From positions 2,077,501 through 2,141,500 of the forward strand of contig CP066886.1 of assembly GCA_016745315.1 (NCBI GenBank): a stretch of 64,000 bases of DNA. The letters are read 5' to 3'. The position numbers and the translations under genes were made by a program. A model generated the notes under the pieces. That model was given only the letters and a program-made list of their open reading frames with translations, did no database searches and had not been told where the DNA came from. The DNA is from Arthrospira sp. PCC 9108. Lineage in GTDB: Bacteria > Cyanobacteriota > Cyanobacteriia > Cyanobacteriales > Microcoleaceae. Shown one piece after another: positions 1 to 9,032 of this stretch. How positions within the stretch are numbered: position 1 is the stretch's first letter; each line of letters begins with the position of its first letter.

Positions 1-243
1 CTCAAGACCAAGGGCTACCATCTCGAACACAATTTTGGCCATGGCAAGCAGCATCTTTCTTCCTTGCTCCGGACCATCAACATCCTCTCGCTGCTCTTCC
101 ACACCCTGCAGGAGTTGCTCGATAACAAGTACCAGTTGCTACGAGCGCACTTATCGAAGCGCCAAACCTTCTTTAATGATTTGCGCGCGCTTACCCAGAC
201 TGTACTTCGACAGTTGGGACCACCTTCTGACCTTTATGCTTGA
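1..243 (+). pseudogene. C-terminal fragment of a DDE-type transposase
   Basis: Frame 1 is open from the first base to a TGA at 241-243, giving an 80-residue tail that begins LKTKGYHLEHNFGHGKQHL and continues with a helical region rich in Leu and His. This resembles the C-terminal end of cyanobacterial DDE transposases, where a conserved Glu-bearing helix is followed by a short helical tail. The start lies outside the window, so the family cannot be fixed. The next 115 bases, up to the intron at 359, contain no gene I can recognise. The flanking sequence is entirely mobile-element debris, which fits an insertion-sequence remnant. Confidence 0.5.
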
Positions 244-2384
244 GGGTCTCGAGTTAGACATCCCACCCGATAGCAGTTGAATTGCCAAAATGAGAATTGC
301 TGAAAAAACTTCCTCAAACCTACACACAAACCAAAAACCTGTTACAATAGCAACCACCGTGCGAAACGTTTAGGAGTGGAATAGGGCTGCGATGCCTGAA
401 ATAACCTCCTAGTGGGACTTCTACCCCTTGGTAGAATATAAGGATTGCGCCCTGACCATCCCATAACTATCTATGTGTTCCAACATCTGGACTCGACACC
501 CAGATAAGGCAGAGAGACTCAAGGTCAAGACAGAGCGCTAGAAAGAGGAAGTTATGACTCCTCAAGTATAGCAGGAAGTTGAGAGTAACGGCGGTGTGCG
601 AGACGTTTAGGAGTGAAATAGGGCTGCAATGCCTGAAATCATCTCCTAGTGGGACTTCTACCCCTTGGTAGAATCTAAGGTGAGCGTACCTGACCATCCC
701 ATAACTATCTATGTGTTCCAATTATCTGGGCTAAATTGGATTTAGAATCAGATAAAGGCCAAGAGACTCAAGGTCAAGGCTGAACGCTGGTGTTATGTAC
801 AGCAGGAAGTTGAGAGTAACGGCGGTAGCCACCCCCAGTTTCAAGGTTCACACCCGTCAGACTGAAGCGGGGAACGGAAGGCGTGAAGTAGAACCTACTA
901 CCAGAGGCGACCACTGCCAACCATCCATGATTAGGGAAACCGAATGTCCGGCTTCAACCATCGTAATACTCTAGTAGCGAAATAGGTTGATACGCTGCGC
1001 TCAAAAGAGTACGGGGAAAAGAAGGGGTATATCACCACCACCTTCACAGACCTTTAAAGTACCCCGGTGGATAGGACGAATCTAAAGATGGAATGCCCCC
1101 ATAGATGGAACGTTTAAACCCCTCATTGGCTCTGCCTCACGGCAGAGCGTGAAAAGTGTAAGCGTATGGTGCGAGACGTTCGGGTATTAAATAGGGCTTA
1201 AATGCCCGAAATAACTACCCGGTGAGGATTCCAGCTCCGAATCTGGATATAAGGAGACCTCTCCTGACCATCCTCATAACTGGTTATATGTCCCGACGCT
1301 TAGGGAACTAAGCAAGGCAGGGAACTCAAGGTCATAAACGAACTGAGAAATCAGGGAGTAGAGAGTAACGGCGATAGCCACCCCCAGTTTTGGAAATCAT
1401 AACTCCAGGATAGAAGCGGGGAACGGAAGGCGTGAGGTAGAACCTACTACCAAGACGCGACCACTGCCAACCATCTATGATTAGGAAGACCGAATGTCCG
1501 ACTTGAACCATCGTAATACACTAGCAGCGAAATAGGTTGACACGCTGCGCTCAAAAGGGCAAGGGGAAAAGTAAGGGGTTCGTCCGACTACCTACACAGA
1601 CCTTTAAAAGTACCCCGGTTCTGAGGACAAATCTAACGATGGAATGCCCATATAATCGGAACGTTGGTGCGAGACGTTCAGGCAAAAAATAAGGTTGAAA
1701 TACCTGAAATAACCGCCTGGTGGGGACTTAAACCCCTTGGCTGAATATAAGGATATCTCTCCTGACCATCCTCATAACTGTTTATATGTCCCAACGATTA
1801 GTATCCCACGATACAAATCAAGGCAGGGAACCCAAGGTCAAAACCAACTAACTCATACAAATTACTTATACAAATTCTACAAATAGATAAGTAGAAGTTA
1901 GAGAGTCAGGGTAACGGCGATAGCCACCCCCAGTTTTGGGAATCACAACCCCAGGATTGAAGCGGGGAACGGAAGGCTCCAAGGTGTAACCCAACACCAG
2001 AATCGAGACCACTGCCAACCATCCATGATTAGGGAAACCGAATGTCCGGCTTGAACCATCGTAATGATTGGGCAGCGAAACAGGTTGATACGCTGCGCTC
2101 AAAAGAGCAAGGGGAAAAGTAGGAACTTCAATGTCATAACTACACAGACCTTTAAAAGTACCCCGGTGGAAAGGACAAATCTAAAGATGGAATGCCCATA
2201 TAAACGGAACGTTTTAACCCCTCTTAGGCTCTGATAATCTGGTCGAGAAAGTCAGTAGTGAAAGTGTAAGCGTAAGCCTATTAGGGGGTGAGATGTGACC
2301 AGAAGCCAACGCCAGACTGTAATGGTAGGGATATGCTAACGGGTCACGGTTTGATTGTAAGAATAGAGTCTAGTAGGTGTACAA

Positions 2385-4225
2385 ATGGCGATAGCGAGTT
2401 TAAAGAAAGGATTTGGCAAGCCCAAACCAATCAAGACTACGAACAACGCATGGAAGGCCATCCCATGGACTAAGGTTCAACGGAAAGTTTTCAAGCTCCA
2501 AAAGAGTATATTTCAAGCAGCTAAATCGGGACAGGACGCAAAGGTAAGAAGGCTGCAACGTCTATTGGTGAAATCATATTATGCCCGACTCTTAGCAGTG
2601 CGACTGTAGGGGCGGGTTCCACGGTCAGCCATGCTTCCCAACAGTCAGCTTAATAAACCCGCCCCCCAAGCGGGTCAAGGTAAAAAGACGGTTGGAGTAG
2701 ATGGTGTGATAGCAATATCCCCTAAACAAAGGCTAGAAATGACCGAGAAAATCAAAGGAAACCTCAAAGCAAAACCACTGCGAAGGGTGTGGATTCCAAA
2801 ACCTGGTAGGGATGAAAAAAGCTGGAATAGGAATTCCCACAATCCAAGATAGAGCAAGGCAAGCCTTGGTTAAGTCGGCACTTGAGCCCGAATGGGAGTC
2901 AAGATTTGAGGGCACTAGCTATGGGTTCCGTCCCGGACGGTCAGCCCAGGACGCAATTGGTAGAATTTACACTGCCATAAATCAAGGACAATACTATGTA
3001 CTTGATGCAGATATAGCGAAATGCTCTTACCGTGAACCATGATTATCTACTGTCCAAAATTCATTGTCCAAGCTGCCTAAAAAGAGACCTGAAACAATGG
3101 CTCAAAGCAGGCGTGCTAGATAACGGTGTATTTGAGGATACAGAAGCAGGGACACCCCAGGGAGGGGTAATAAGTCCAATACTCGCCAACATCGCACTGT
3201 TGGGAGTAGAAAGGCTAGTTAAAGGAATGTATCCAAATAAAGGCACAGCCACTCAGGTGAACCTTATAAGATATGCCGATGATTTTGTGGTCATCTCCAA
3301 AGACCTAGGAATCATTGAACAGTGCCAAACTGCTATCACCAAATGGTTAAAACCGGTAGGATTAGAGATTAAACCCGAAAAGACTCGAATTGGTCACACA
3401 CTCAAACCTATTGAGTATAATGGCAAAACAGAAGAACCTGGGTTTGATTTTCTCGGATTCAATATCAGGCAATACCCAGTAGGAAAATACAAGTCTGGAA
3501 AAACAGGGGGATATAAGAGTCGATTAATCGGACATAAAACCCACATAAAACCCAGCCAAAAAGCAGTTGTTGCCCACACAGAAGTGATAAAAGGTGTAAT
3601 TAAACGATATAAGACAGCACCTCAATCAGCCCTGATAAGTAGACTAAACCCAATTATAAGAGGATGGGCAAACTATTACTCAGCAGTAGTCTCAACAGAG
3701 ACCTTCAATAAGCTAGATAATACAATCTGGCAAATGTTAAGGGCATGGACAATATCAAGATGCGGAAAGGCAAGTTACAAAAAGCTAAGTAATTATTTCA
3801 GACATGGAACAATTAAACTTAGCAATGGGAAAGAAAGACACGAAAATTGGCTATTCCAAACCAAAGATGGGATACATCTATTCAAACACATCTGGACCCC
3901 AATTGTCAGACACACCCTAATACGCCCCGACGCAACACTTTATGACGGAAATTGGACTTACTGGGCAACCAGGAAAGGACAAGCAATCGACACGCCAATT
4001 AGGGTAGCAAAACTACTCAAAAAACCAAAAGGTAGATGTACCTGGTGCGGGCAATTCTTTACCCCATCAGATTTAATTGAAGTAGACCACATTGTACCTA
4101 GAAGCCAAGGCGGAAAGGATGAATACAAGAATCTTCAATTATTACATCGCCATTGTCACGATGATAAAACAGCTCTTGATGAAAGAGATGTTGCTGTACT
4201 CTTAACAAAGAGACGGTCAAACTAG
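2385..4225 (+). pseudogene. Broken group II intron reverse transcriptase-maturase-HNH
   Basis: Pieces in different frames rebuild one intron-encoded protein of about 600 residues. An N-terminal piece runs from the ATG at 2385 (MAIASLKKGFGKPKPIKTTN). The RT fingers include GKKTVGVDG and TSYGFRPGRSA. The palm and maturase piece runs from 3032 with TPQGGVISPILANI and the catalytic YADD in LIRYADDFVVISKD. A C-terminal HNH nuclease has CTWCGQ, DHIVPRSQGG and HRHCHD. Breaks: an inverted-repeat insert at 2608-2666, a one-base excess in an A run near 2814-2819, and a frame change near 3024-3040 where the palm motif after DADIAKC is garbled. The gene cannot give one full protein as written. HNH-bearing RTs of this kind usually belong to chloroplast-like intron lineages. 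Confidence 0.85.
2608..2666. repeat. Small GC-rich inverted-repeat insert in the RT gene
   Basis: A segment bounded by GGGGCGGGTT at 2609-2618 and AACCCGCCCC at 2656-2665 interrupts the RT frame just after LLAVRL; RT similarity resumes at GQGKKTVGVDG. The same arms and part of the interior (AATAAACCCGCCCCC) recur in the tandem array at 45496-46480. A shorter cousin with GCGGGTT arms sits at 12458-12483. This suggests a dispersed miniature palindromic element. I see no target duplication. Confidence 0.65.
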
Positions 4226-4259
4226 GAGCCGTATGAGGTGAAAGTCTCATGTACGGTTC
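4226..4259 (+). ncRNA. Group II intron domain V (intron D)
   Basis: A 34-base hairpin begins GAGCCGTATGAGGTGAAAG and ends GTACGGTTC. It has the catalytic AGC triad near the 5' base and a GAAA tetraloop, and domain VI follows it. This is the diagnostic catalytic core of a bacterial group II intron. Confidence 0.92.
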
Positions 4260-4575
4260 TGCTGCTGAATGGGAGGGGTAGACCGTGAGGTTTATCTCGA
4301 CCCCTAATTAACCCCTCTAATGCTCTGCCTATAAACAAGTGAGTAATGCTATTCACAAGGCAGTAGTGAAAAATGTAAGCGCATGCTTAGAGGGTGAAGG
4401 ATGTGACCAGAAGCTAAAGCCCAATTGTCACGGTGGGGATATAGATACTGCGGTCAGTAAGAGTATAATGGCGAGGACGAGTTTAAAGACTACGTGCTGC
4501 ATATAGCTCTGAACATCGAAGTAGAAAGCAGGTCTGTTGATTCTGCTCCTTTGACAAATAGGGTATCCACACCAG

Positions 4576-4609
4576 GAGCCGTGTGATGGGAAACTATCAA
4601 GCACGCTTC
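4576..4609 (+). ncRNA. Group II intron domain V (intron C)
   Basis: A 34-base hairpin begins GAGCCGTGTGATGGGAAAC. It differs from the intron D copy by paired changes in the stem, and keeps the AGC triad and a GAAA loop. Compensatory pairing suggests it was maintained by selection before the array decayed. Confidence 0.9.
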
Positions 4610-4733
4610 TGAATGGGAGTTCGGGAAGGTGACTTCACTCTCGACCCCTAACCCTTTAAGGGGAAGGGATGTGACTGAAAGCTAATGCCTAACTGTAATG
4701 GTTAGGATATGCCCACTAGTAACGGTGTGGATA

Positions 4734-5696
4734 TATAGCACAAGACAGGAAAGTTAGGACGTATAATGGAGAGGACGAGATGACTAAGAAGACCAAAAAT
4801 GCCAGCCCCCTATAGTTACGACCTTAGACAAAAAGTTATTGATGCAATTGAACTAGACGGTATACCCAAAACAGAAGCCAGTCAAGTTTTCCATGTCAGC
4901 AGGAACACTATCAATCTCTGACTGCAAAGAAAAGCACAGACCGGAGACTTCCTCCCTAAACCTAATCACCGACCTGGCAATAACCACAAAATTACCGACT
5001 GGCAAAAATTCAAGGCTTTTGCCCAAGAGCATGGCGACAAAACCTCTGCTCAAATGGCTCAACTTTGGGATGACGACATCTCTCCTCGCACCATATCCAG
5101 AGCCTTGAAGAAAATTGGCTTCACCAGAAAAAAAAACTTACGGCTACCAAGAACGTGATCAGCAACAGCGAGAGGAGTTTATTGCTCAGATTGAACATAT
5201 GGAGCCGGAAGGGTTGGTTTACCTCGATGAAGCTGGCATGAATAGTCAAGACTCGGATTATCCTTATGGTTACTGTGAGCAAGGACAACGCTTCGATGTC
5301 CTCAAATCCGGGAAGAGGCAGGGCAGGGTGAGCTATATGGCCGCATGGTGTCATCAACAACTCTTAGCCCCCGATCGCTTTGAGGGTTGTTGTAATCGGA
5401 CAGTGTTTGAGTTGTGGTTGGAGTTCATCTTAATTCCAACACTGAAGCCAGGTCAGACTCTAGTGCTAGACAATGCAACGTTTCATAAAGGGGGACGGAT
5501 TCCTGAGCTAGTGGAGGCGGCTCAATGCCGTTTGCTCTATCTACCACCTTATTCGCCAGACCTCAACAAGATAGAGAAATGTTGGTCGTGGTTGAAAGCC
5601 CGCATTCGCCATTGCACGTGAGCAGTTTGATTCTCTCGATGATGCCATGGATTCCGTTCTCCCAGCTGCGTCCTAACCACCTTGACTAATGCTATA
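4734..5696 (+). mobile_element. IS630-family element, copy 1 (in intron B)
   Basis: The terminal inverted repeats are imperfect and about 28 bp: TATAGCA...GTTAGGACG on the left and its complement CGTCCTAAC...TGCTATA on the right. Insertion is at a TA within GGATATAGATAC. The unoccupied version of this site is preserved in intron C near 4437-4454, so both boundaries can be read directly. TA target choice and a DDE transposase are typical of IS630/Tc1-mariner elements. The length is about 963 bp. Confidence 0.88.
4799..5676 (+). pseudogene. IS630 transposase, copy 1 (nonsense and frameshifts)
   Basis: The reading frame starts MPAPYSYDLRQKVIDAIELD, an N-terminal helix-turn-helix. A TGA replaces the Trp codon after SRNTINL (4919-4921). 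The second half, in another frame after a run of nine A, holds the catalytic domain: YLDEAGMN (first Asp), LVLDNATFH (second Asp) and YSPDLNKIEKCWSWLKARI (Glu). The tail EQFDSLDDAMDSVLPAAS to the TAA at 5674-5676 needs a further shift at CATTGCACGTGAG. The A-run may be a programmed frameshift site, as in many IS630 elements, but the TGA makes this copy inactive as written. Confidence 0.82.
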
Positions 5697-5830
5697 GATA
5701 CTGCGATAAGTAGGAGTTTAATGGCGAAAGCGAGTTTAAAGACTAACGCAGGCATATAGCTTTGGAAGTTGAAGTACGAAAGCAGGGGGTTGTAACCCTG
5801 TTCCTAATGACAAAGGGGTATCCACATCAG

Positions 5831-5864
5831 GAGCCGTATGAGGTGAAAGTCTCAAGTACGGTTT
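5831..5864 (+). ncRNA. Group II intron domain V (intron B)
   Basis: A 34-base hairpin begins GAGCCGTATGAGGTGAAAG and ends GTACGGTTT, with the AGC triad and GAAA tetraloop. Domain VI follows, then the 3' end of intron B at 5906. A wobble pair replaces the terminal G-C seen in intron D. Confidence 0.9.
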
Positions 5865-6939
5865 GGAAGTGGAGTTGGGGAAGGTGACTTCCCTTTCGAC
5901 CATAACAGCCACCCCCAGTTTCAGGATTCACAACCCGTCAGATTGAAGCGGGGAACGGAAGGCGTGAAGTAGAACCTACTACCAGATGCGACCACTGCCA
6001 ACCATCCATGATTAAGGAAACCGAACGTCTGGCTTGAACCATCGTAACTATTGGGCAGCGAAATAGGTTGAAACGCTGCCGCTTAAAAAGGCAAGGGGAA
6101 AAGTGGGAGTCTGTTGGTACTACCCAGAAGCAACGAAAGTTGTGCATAGACCTTTAAAGTACCCCGGTGGATAGGACGAATCTAAAGATGGAATGCCCGC
6201 ATAGATGGAACGTTTAAACCCCTCATTGGCTCTGCTAATAAATATAGCACCAGACAGGAAAGTTAGGACGTATAATGGAGAGGACGAGATGACTAAGAAG
6301 ACCAAAAATGCCAGCCCCCTATAGTTACGACCTCAGACAAAAAGTTATTGATGCAATTGAACTAGACGGTATGCCCAAAACAGAAGCCAGTCAAGTTTTC
6401 CATGTCAGCCGGAACACCATTAATCTCTGGCTGCAAAGAAAAGCACAGACCGGAGACTTCCTCCCTAAACCTAATCACCGACCTGGCAATAACCACAAAT
6501 TTACCGACTGGCAAAAATTCAAGGCTTTTGCCCAAGAGCATGGCGACAAAACCTCCGCTCAAATGGCTGAACTTTGGGATGACGACATCTCTCCTCGCAC
6601 CATATCCAGAGCCTTGAAGAAAATTGGCTTCACCAGAAAAAAAAACTTACGGCTACCAAGAACGTGATCAGCAACAGCGAGAGGAGTTTATTGCTCAGAT
6701 TGAACATATGGAGCCACAAGAAGTGGTCTACCTCGATGAAGCCGGCATGAATAGTCAGGACTCGGATTACCCTTATGGTTACTGCGAGGAAGGAAAACGC
6801 TTCGATGCCCTCAAATCGGGGAAGAGGCAGGGCAGGGTGAGCTATATAGCCGCATGGTGTCATCAACAACTCTTAGCCCCCGATCGCTTTGAGGGTTGTT
6901 GTAATCGGACAGTGTTTGAGTTGTGGTTGGAGTTCATCT

Positions 6940-7896
6940 TATAGCACAAGACAGGAAAGTTAGGACGTATAATGGCAAGGATATCTACATAAGACCCAAA
7001 AGGCTAGCCCCCTACAGTTACGACCTTAGACAAAAAGTTATTAATGCAATTGAACTAGACGGTATGCCCAAAACAGAAGCCAGTCAAGTTTTCCATGTCA
7101 GCCGGAACACCATTAATCTCTGGCTGCAAAGAAAAGCACAGACCGGAGACTTCCTCCCTAAACCTAATCACCGACCTGGCAATAACCACAAAATTACCGA
7201 CTGGCATAAATTCAAGGCTTTTGCCCAAGAGCATGGCCACAAAACCTCCGCTCAAATGGCTCAACTTTGGGATGACGACATCTCTCCTCGCACCATATCC
7301 AGAACCTTGAAGAAAATTGGCTTCACCAGAAAACAACTTACGGCTACCAAGAACGTGATGAGCAACAGCGAGAGGAGTTTATTGCTCAGATTGAACATAT
7401 GGAGCCGGAAGGGTTGGTTTACCTCGATGAAGCTGGCATGAATAGTCAAGACTCGGATTATCCTTATGGTTACTGCGAGGAAGGACAACGCTTCGATGCC
7501 CTCAAATCCGGGAAGAGGCAGGGCAGGGTGAGCTATATGGCGGCATGGTGTTATCAACAACTCTTAGCCCCCGATCGCTTTGAGGGTTGTTGTAATCGGA
7601 CAGTGTTTGAGTTGTGGTTGGAGTTCATCTTAATTCCAACATTGAAGCCAGGTCAGACTCTAGTATTGGACAATGCAACGTTTCATAAAGGGGGGCGGCA
7701 GGCTGAACTGGTGGAGGCAGCTCAATGCCGTTTACTCTATCTACCACCTTATTCGCCAGACCTCAACAAGATAGAGAAATGTTGGTCGTGGTTGAAAGCC
7801 CGCATTCGCCATTGCACGTGAGCAGTTTGATTCTCTCGATGATGCCATGGATTCTGTTCTCAAGGCTGCGTCCTAACCGTATTGACGAGTGCTATA
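6940..7896 (+). mobile_element. IS630-family element, copy 3 (inside copy 2)
   Basis: The left end TATAGCACAAGACAGG starts at 6940 and the right end ...GAGTGCTATA closes at 7896, flanked by a TA duplication within the copy 2 transposase. Its right-terminal sequence (CCGTATTGACGAG) and the segment before the transposase differ slightly from copies 1 and 2, so it is a separate lineage and not a local duplicate. Confidence 0.85.
7001..7876 (+). pseudogene. IS630 transposase, copy 3 (start codon lost)
   Basis: The position of the ATG in copies 1 and 2 reads AGG here, so the frame (RLAPYSYDLRQKVINAIELD) has no normal start of its own; it reads in from copy 2 sequence further left. The poly-A shift site is changed to AAAACAAC. 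The catalytic domain lies in the other frame from about 7340 (YLDEAGMN, LVLDNATFH, LNKIEKCWSWLK). It ends at the TAA at 7874-7876 after the same CATTGCACGTGAG break. It is probably non-functional. Confidence 0.8.
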
Positions 7897-8160
7897 ATTC
7901 CAACACTGAAGCCAGGTCAGACTCTAGTGCTAGACAATGCAACGTTTCATAAAGGGGGACGGATTCCTGAGCTAGTGGAGGCGGCTCAATGCCGTTTGCT
8001 CTATCTACCACCTTATTCGCCAGACCTCAACAAGATAGAGAAATGTTGGTCGTGGTTGAAAGCCCGCATTCGCCATTGCACGTGAGCAGTTTGATTCTCT
8101 CGATGATGCCATGGATTCCGTTCTCCCAGCTGCGTCCTAACCACCTTGACTAATGCTATA

Positions 8161-8846
8161 CATCTACCCACACCGTCAAAAATGGACGGATTCACAACGA
8201 CAAACAACGGTTCAAGTGTCGTGATTGTGGACGACAGTTTGTTGAACACCCCCACCCAAAAGGTGATTGACCAAGAAACACGGTCTCTGATTGACCGTTT
8301 GCAGCTCGAGAGAATTCCTCTTGCCGGAATAGCACGGGCGGTCCAAGTGTCTGAGCCCTGGCTGCCAAACTACGTCAATCAGAAATATGCCTCTGTGCCC
8401 CGCCAAGTCCAGGTGAGGCGCAAAAAAAAGGGGAGGTTAACGATATCAATGTGATGAATTGTGGTCTTTTCGTACCCTGAGGAAACAAACAGTGGATTTG
8501 GTTAGCTCTCGACGTAAAAATCCGTGAGATTGTCGGTGTTTACATTGGTGCACGGGATGAAGCCGCAGCCCGCCAATTGTGGGAGTCATTGCCTCCATAT
8601 CGCCAATGTGCGGTGGCTTATACCGATTTCTGGGGAGCCTATGAGGCTGTTCTACCGAGTAAACGTCATCAAGGGGTTGGGAAGGATACAGGTTTGACCA
8701 GCTACATCGAAAGGTTTAACAATACCTTGAGACAACGAGCGTCTCGCTTAGTACCCAAGACCTTGTCCTTTTCCAAGTGTTTGCAGAATCACATTGGTGG
8801 CATTTGGTATTTTATCCATCACTACAAGGCATCATTACCTCTTTAG
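8161..8846 (+). pseudogene. IS1-family transposase remnant
   Basis: Three frames together give an IS1 transposase. An N-terminal zinc-finger part reads KNGRIHNDKQRFKCRDCGRQF. A middle part reads TQKVIDQETRSLIDRLQLER. The catalytic part includes QCDELWSF, then ALDVKIREIVGVYIGARDEAA, YTDFWGAYEAVLPSKRH and SYIERFNNTLRQRASRL, closing at the TAG at 8844-8846. Breaks occur at a five-C run near 8250, near 8450-8480 and around 8510. The 5' end is missing and abuts IS630 copy 2, so this is an inactive fragment. No IS1 terminal repeat was identified. Confidence 0.8.
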
Positions 8847-9032
8847 CACTACCCTAATATTTTCACAGAAAGTCGTCCTACAAGGACGGGGTTGAAAACC
8901 CAATTTTTCTGATAAGTATTTGGATCGATCGCTACTGGTGCAAACGTTTGTCGAGAGGGATCTGCATTTATTTCACTCCTAGGGGCTGATTTACCTGGAC
9001 TGGGCTGATTATCGATGCGAGGCTGGTCTGTC

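Larger units (their letters stand above)
1667..4308 (+). mobile_element. Group II intron D (innermost), ORF-containing
   Basis: This is a continuous intron of about 2.64 kb starting GTGCG at 1667 and ending ...CGACCCCTAAT at 4308 (AY end). Domain V is at 4226-4259 and the candidate branch A is at 4300, eight bases before the end. The 5' kilobase has the same domain I-III sequence as introns A, B and C, but it alone carries a reverse transcriptase-maturase-HNH reading frame in the domain IV position. That frame is broken in at least three places and also holds a small GC-rich inverted-repeat insert. The RNA looks structurally complete. Its own protein probably is not made, so mobility today would need a related maturase from elsewhere. 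Confidence 0.85.
1169..4652 (+). mobile_element. Group II intron C, inserted in intron B
   Basis: It starts with GTGCG at 1169 and is cut at 1666 by intron D. It resumes at 4309: the rejoined GGAACGTTG|TAACCCCTC matches GGAACGTTTTAACCCCTC inside intron D with one substitution. Domain V is at 4576-4609. Domain VI follows and ends ...CGACCCCTAAC at 4652, with a candidate branch A at 4644, eight bases upstream. The reassembled length is about 842 bases with no ORF. It keeps the GGGATATAGATACTGCGG segment at 4437-4454 intact, which serves as the empty-site reference for the IS630 insertion in intron B. Confidence 0.82.
596..5906 (+). mobile_element. Group II intron B, inserted in intron A
   Basis: It starts with GTGCG at 596 and runs to 1168, where intron C interrupts it. 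It resumes at 4653: the junction ...GTGTAAGCGTATG|CCTTTAAGGGG aligns with the continuous sequence in introns C and D. An IS630 copy (4734-5696) interrupts the right part. Domain V is at 5831-5864. The 3' end ...CGACCATAAC at 5906 ends in AC (AY rule), with a candidate branch A at 5899, seven bases upstream. Without the insertions the intron is about 865 bases and has no ORF, so any mobility would have needed a maturase supplied in trans. All of its catalytic parts are present but separated. Confidence 0.82.
359..6242 (+). mobile_element. Group II intron A (outermost, split, 3' end lost)
   Basis: The element opens with the group II 5' signature GTGCG at 359-363. It runs as intron sequence to 595 and stops exactly where intron B begins. 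It resumes at 5907: joining 595 to 5907 rebuilds ...TAACGGCGGT|AGCCACCCCC, the same sequence seen uninterrupted inside introns B, C and D. The right half continues to about 6242 (ending ...GGCTCTGCTAATAAA), where an IS630 copy is inserted. Beyond that copy lies an IS1 remnant and no domain V for this intron, so its 3' end appears lost. The retained part is ORF-less and corresponds to roughly the 5' two thirds of the sister introns. The interrupted host gene upstream of 359 is not recognisable. Confidence 0.8.
6308..8140 (+). pseudogene. IS630 transposase, copy 2 (interrupted)
   Basis: The first frame starts at the ATG at 6308 and runs 119 residues through the helix-turn-helix region (MPAPYSYDLRQ...FHVSRNTINLWLQRKAQ), with no nonsense codon where copy 1 has one. 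A nine-A run then shifts to the catalytic frame (YGYQERDQQQ...YLDEAGMN), which continues to LWLEFIL. Copy 3 is inserted there. The rest of the protein (IPTLKPGQTLVLDNATFH...IEKCWSWLKARI) lies at 7897-8140. Apart from the insertion, the A-run and the shared CATTGCACGTGAG shift, this is the best preserved of the three frames. Confidence 0.82.
6243..8160 (+). mobile_element. IS630-family element, copy 2 (split by copy 3)
   Basis: The left end TATAGCACCAGACAGG begins at 6243 and the right end ...TGCTATA closes at 8160. It is a close relative of copy 1. The sequence breaks off at 6941 inside GAGTTCATCTTA and resumes at 7897 with ATTCCAACACTGAAG, rebuilding the uninterrupted reading seen in copies 1 and 3. 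Copy 2 separates the truncated end of intron A from an IS1 remnant. Confidence 0.85.

Noticed and set aside
35..280. 81-residue plus-strand frame at the window start
   Set aside because: It overlaps the transposase fragment, which is open from base 1 in another frame and has the better match.
1866..2102. 78-residue minus-strand frame in the intron
   Set aside because: It lies in conserved group II intron RNA sequence repeated in four copies; the frame is incidental.
7725..7952. Small frame at the end of IS630 copy 3
   Set aside because: A wrong-frame shadow of the transposase C-terminus.
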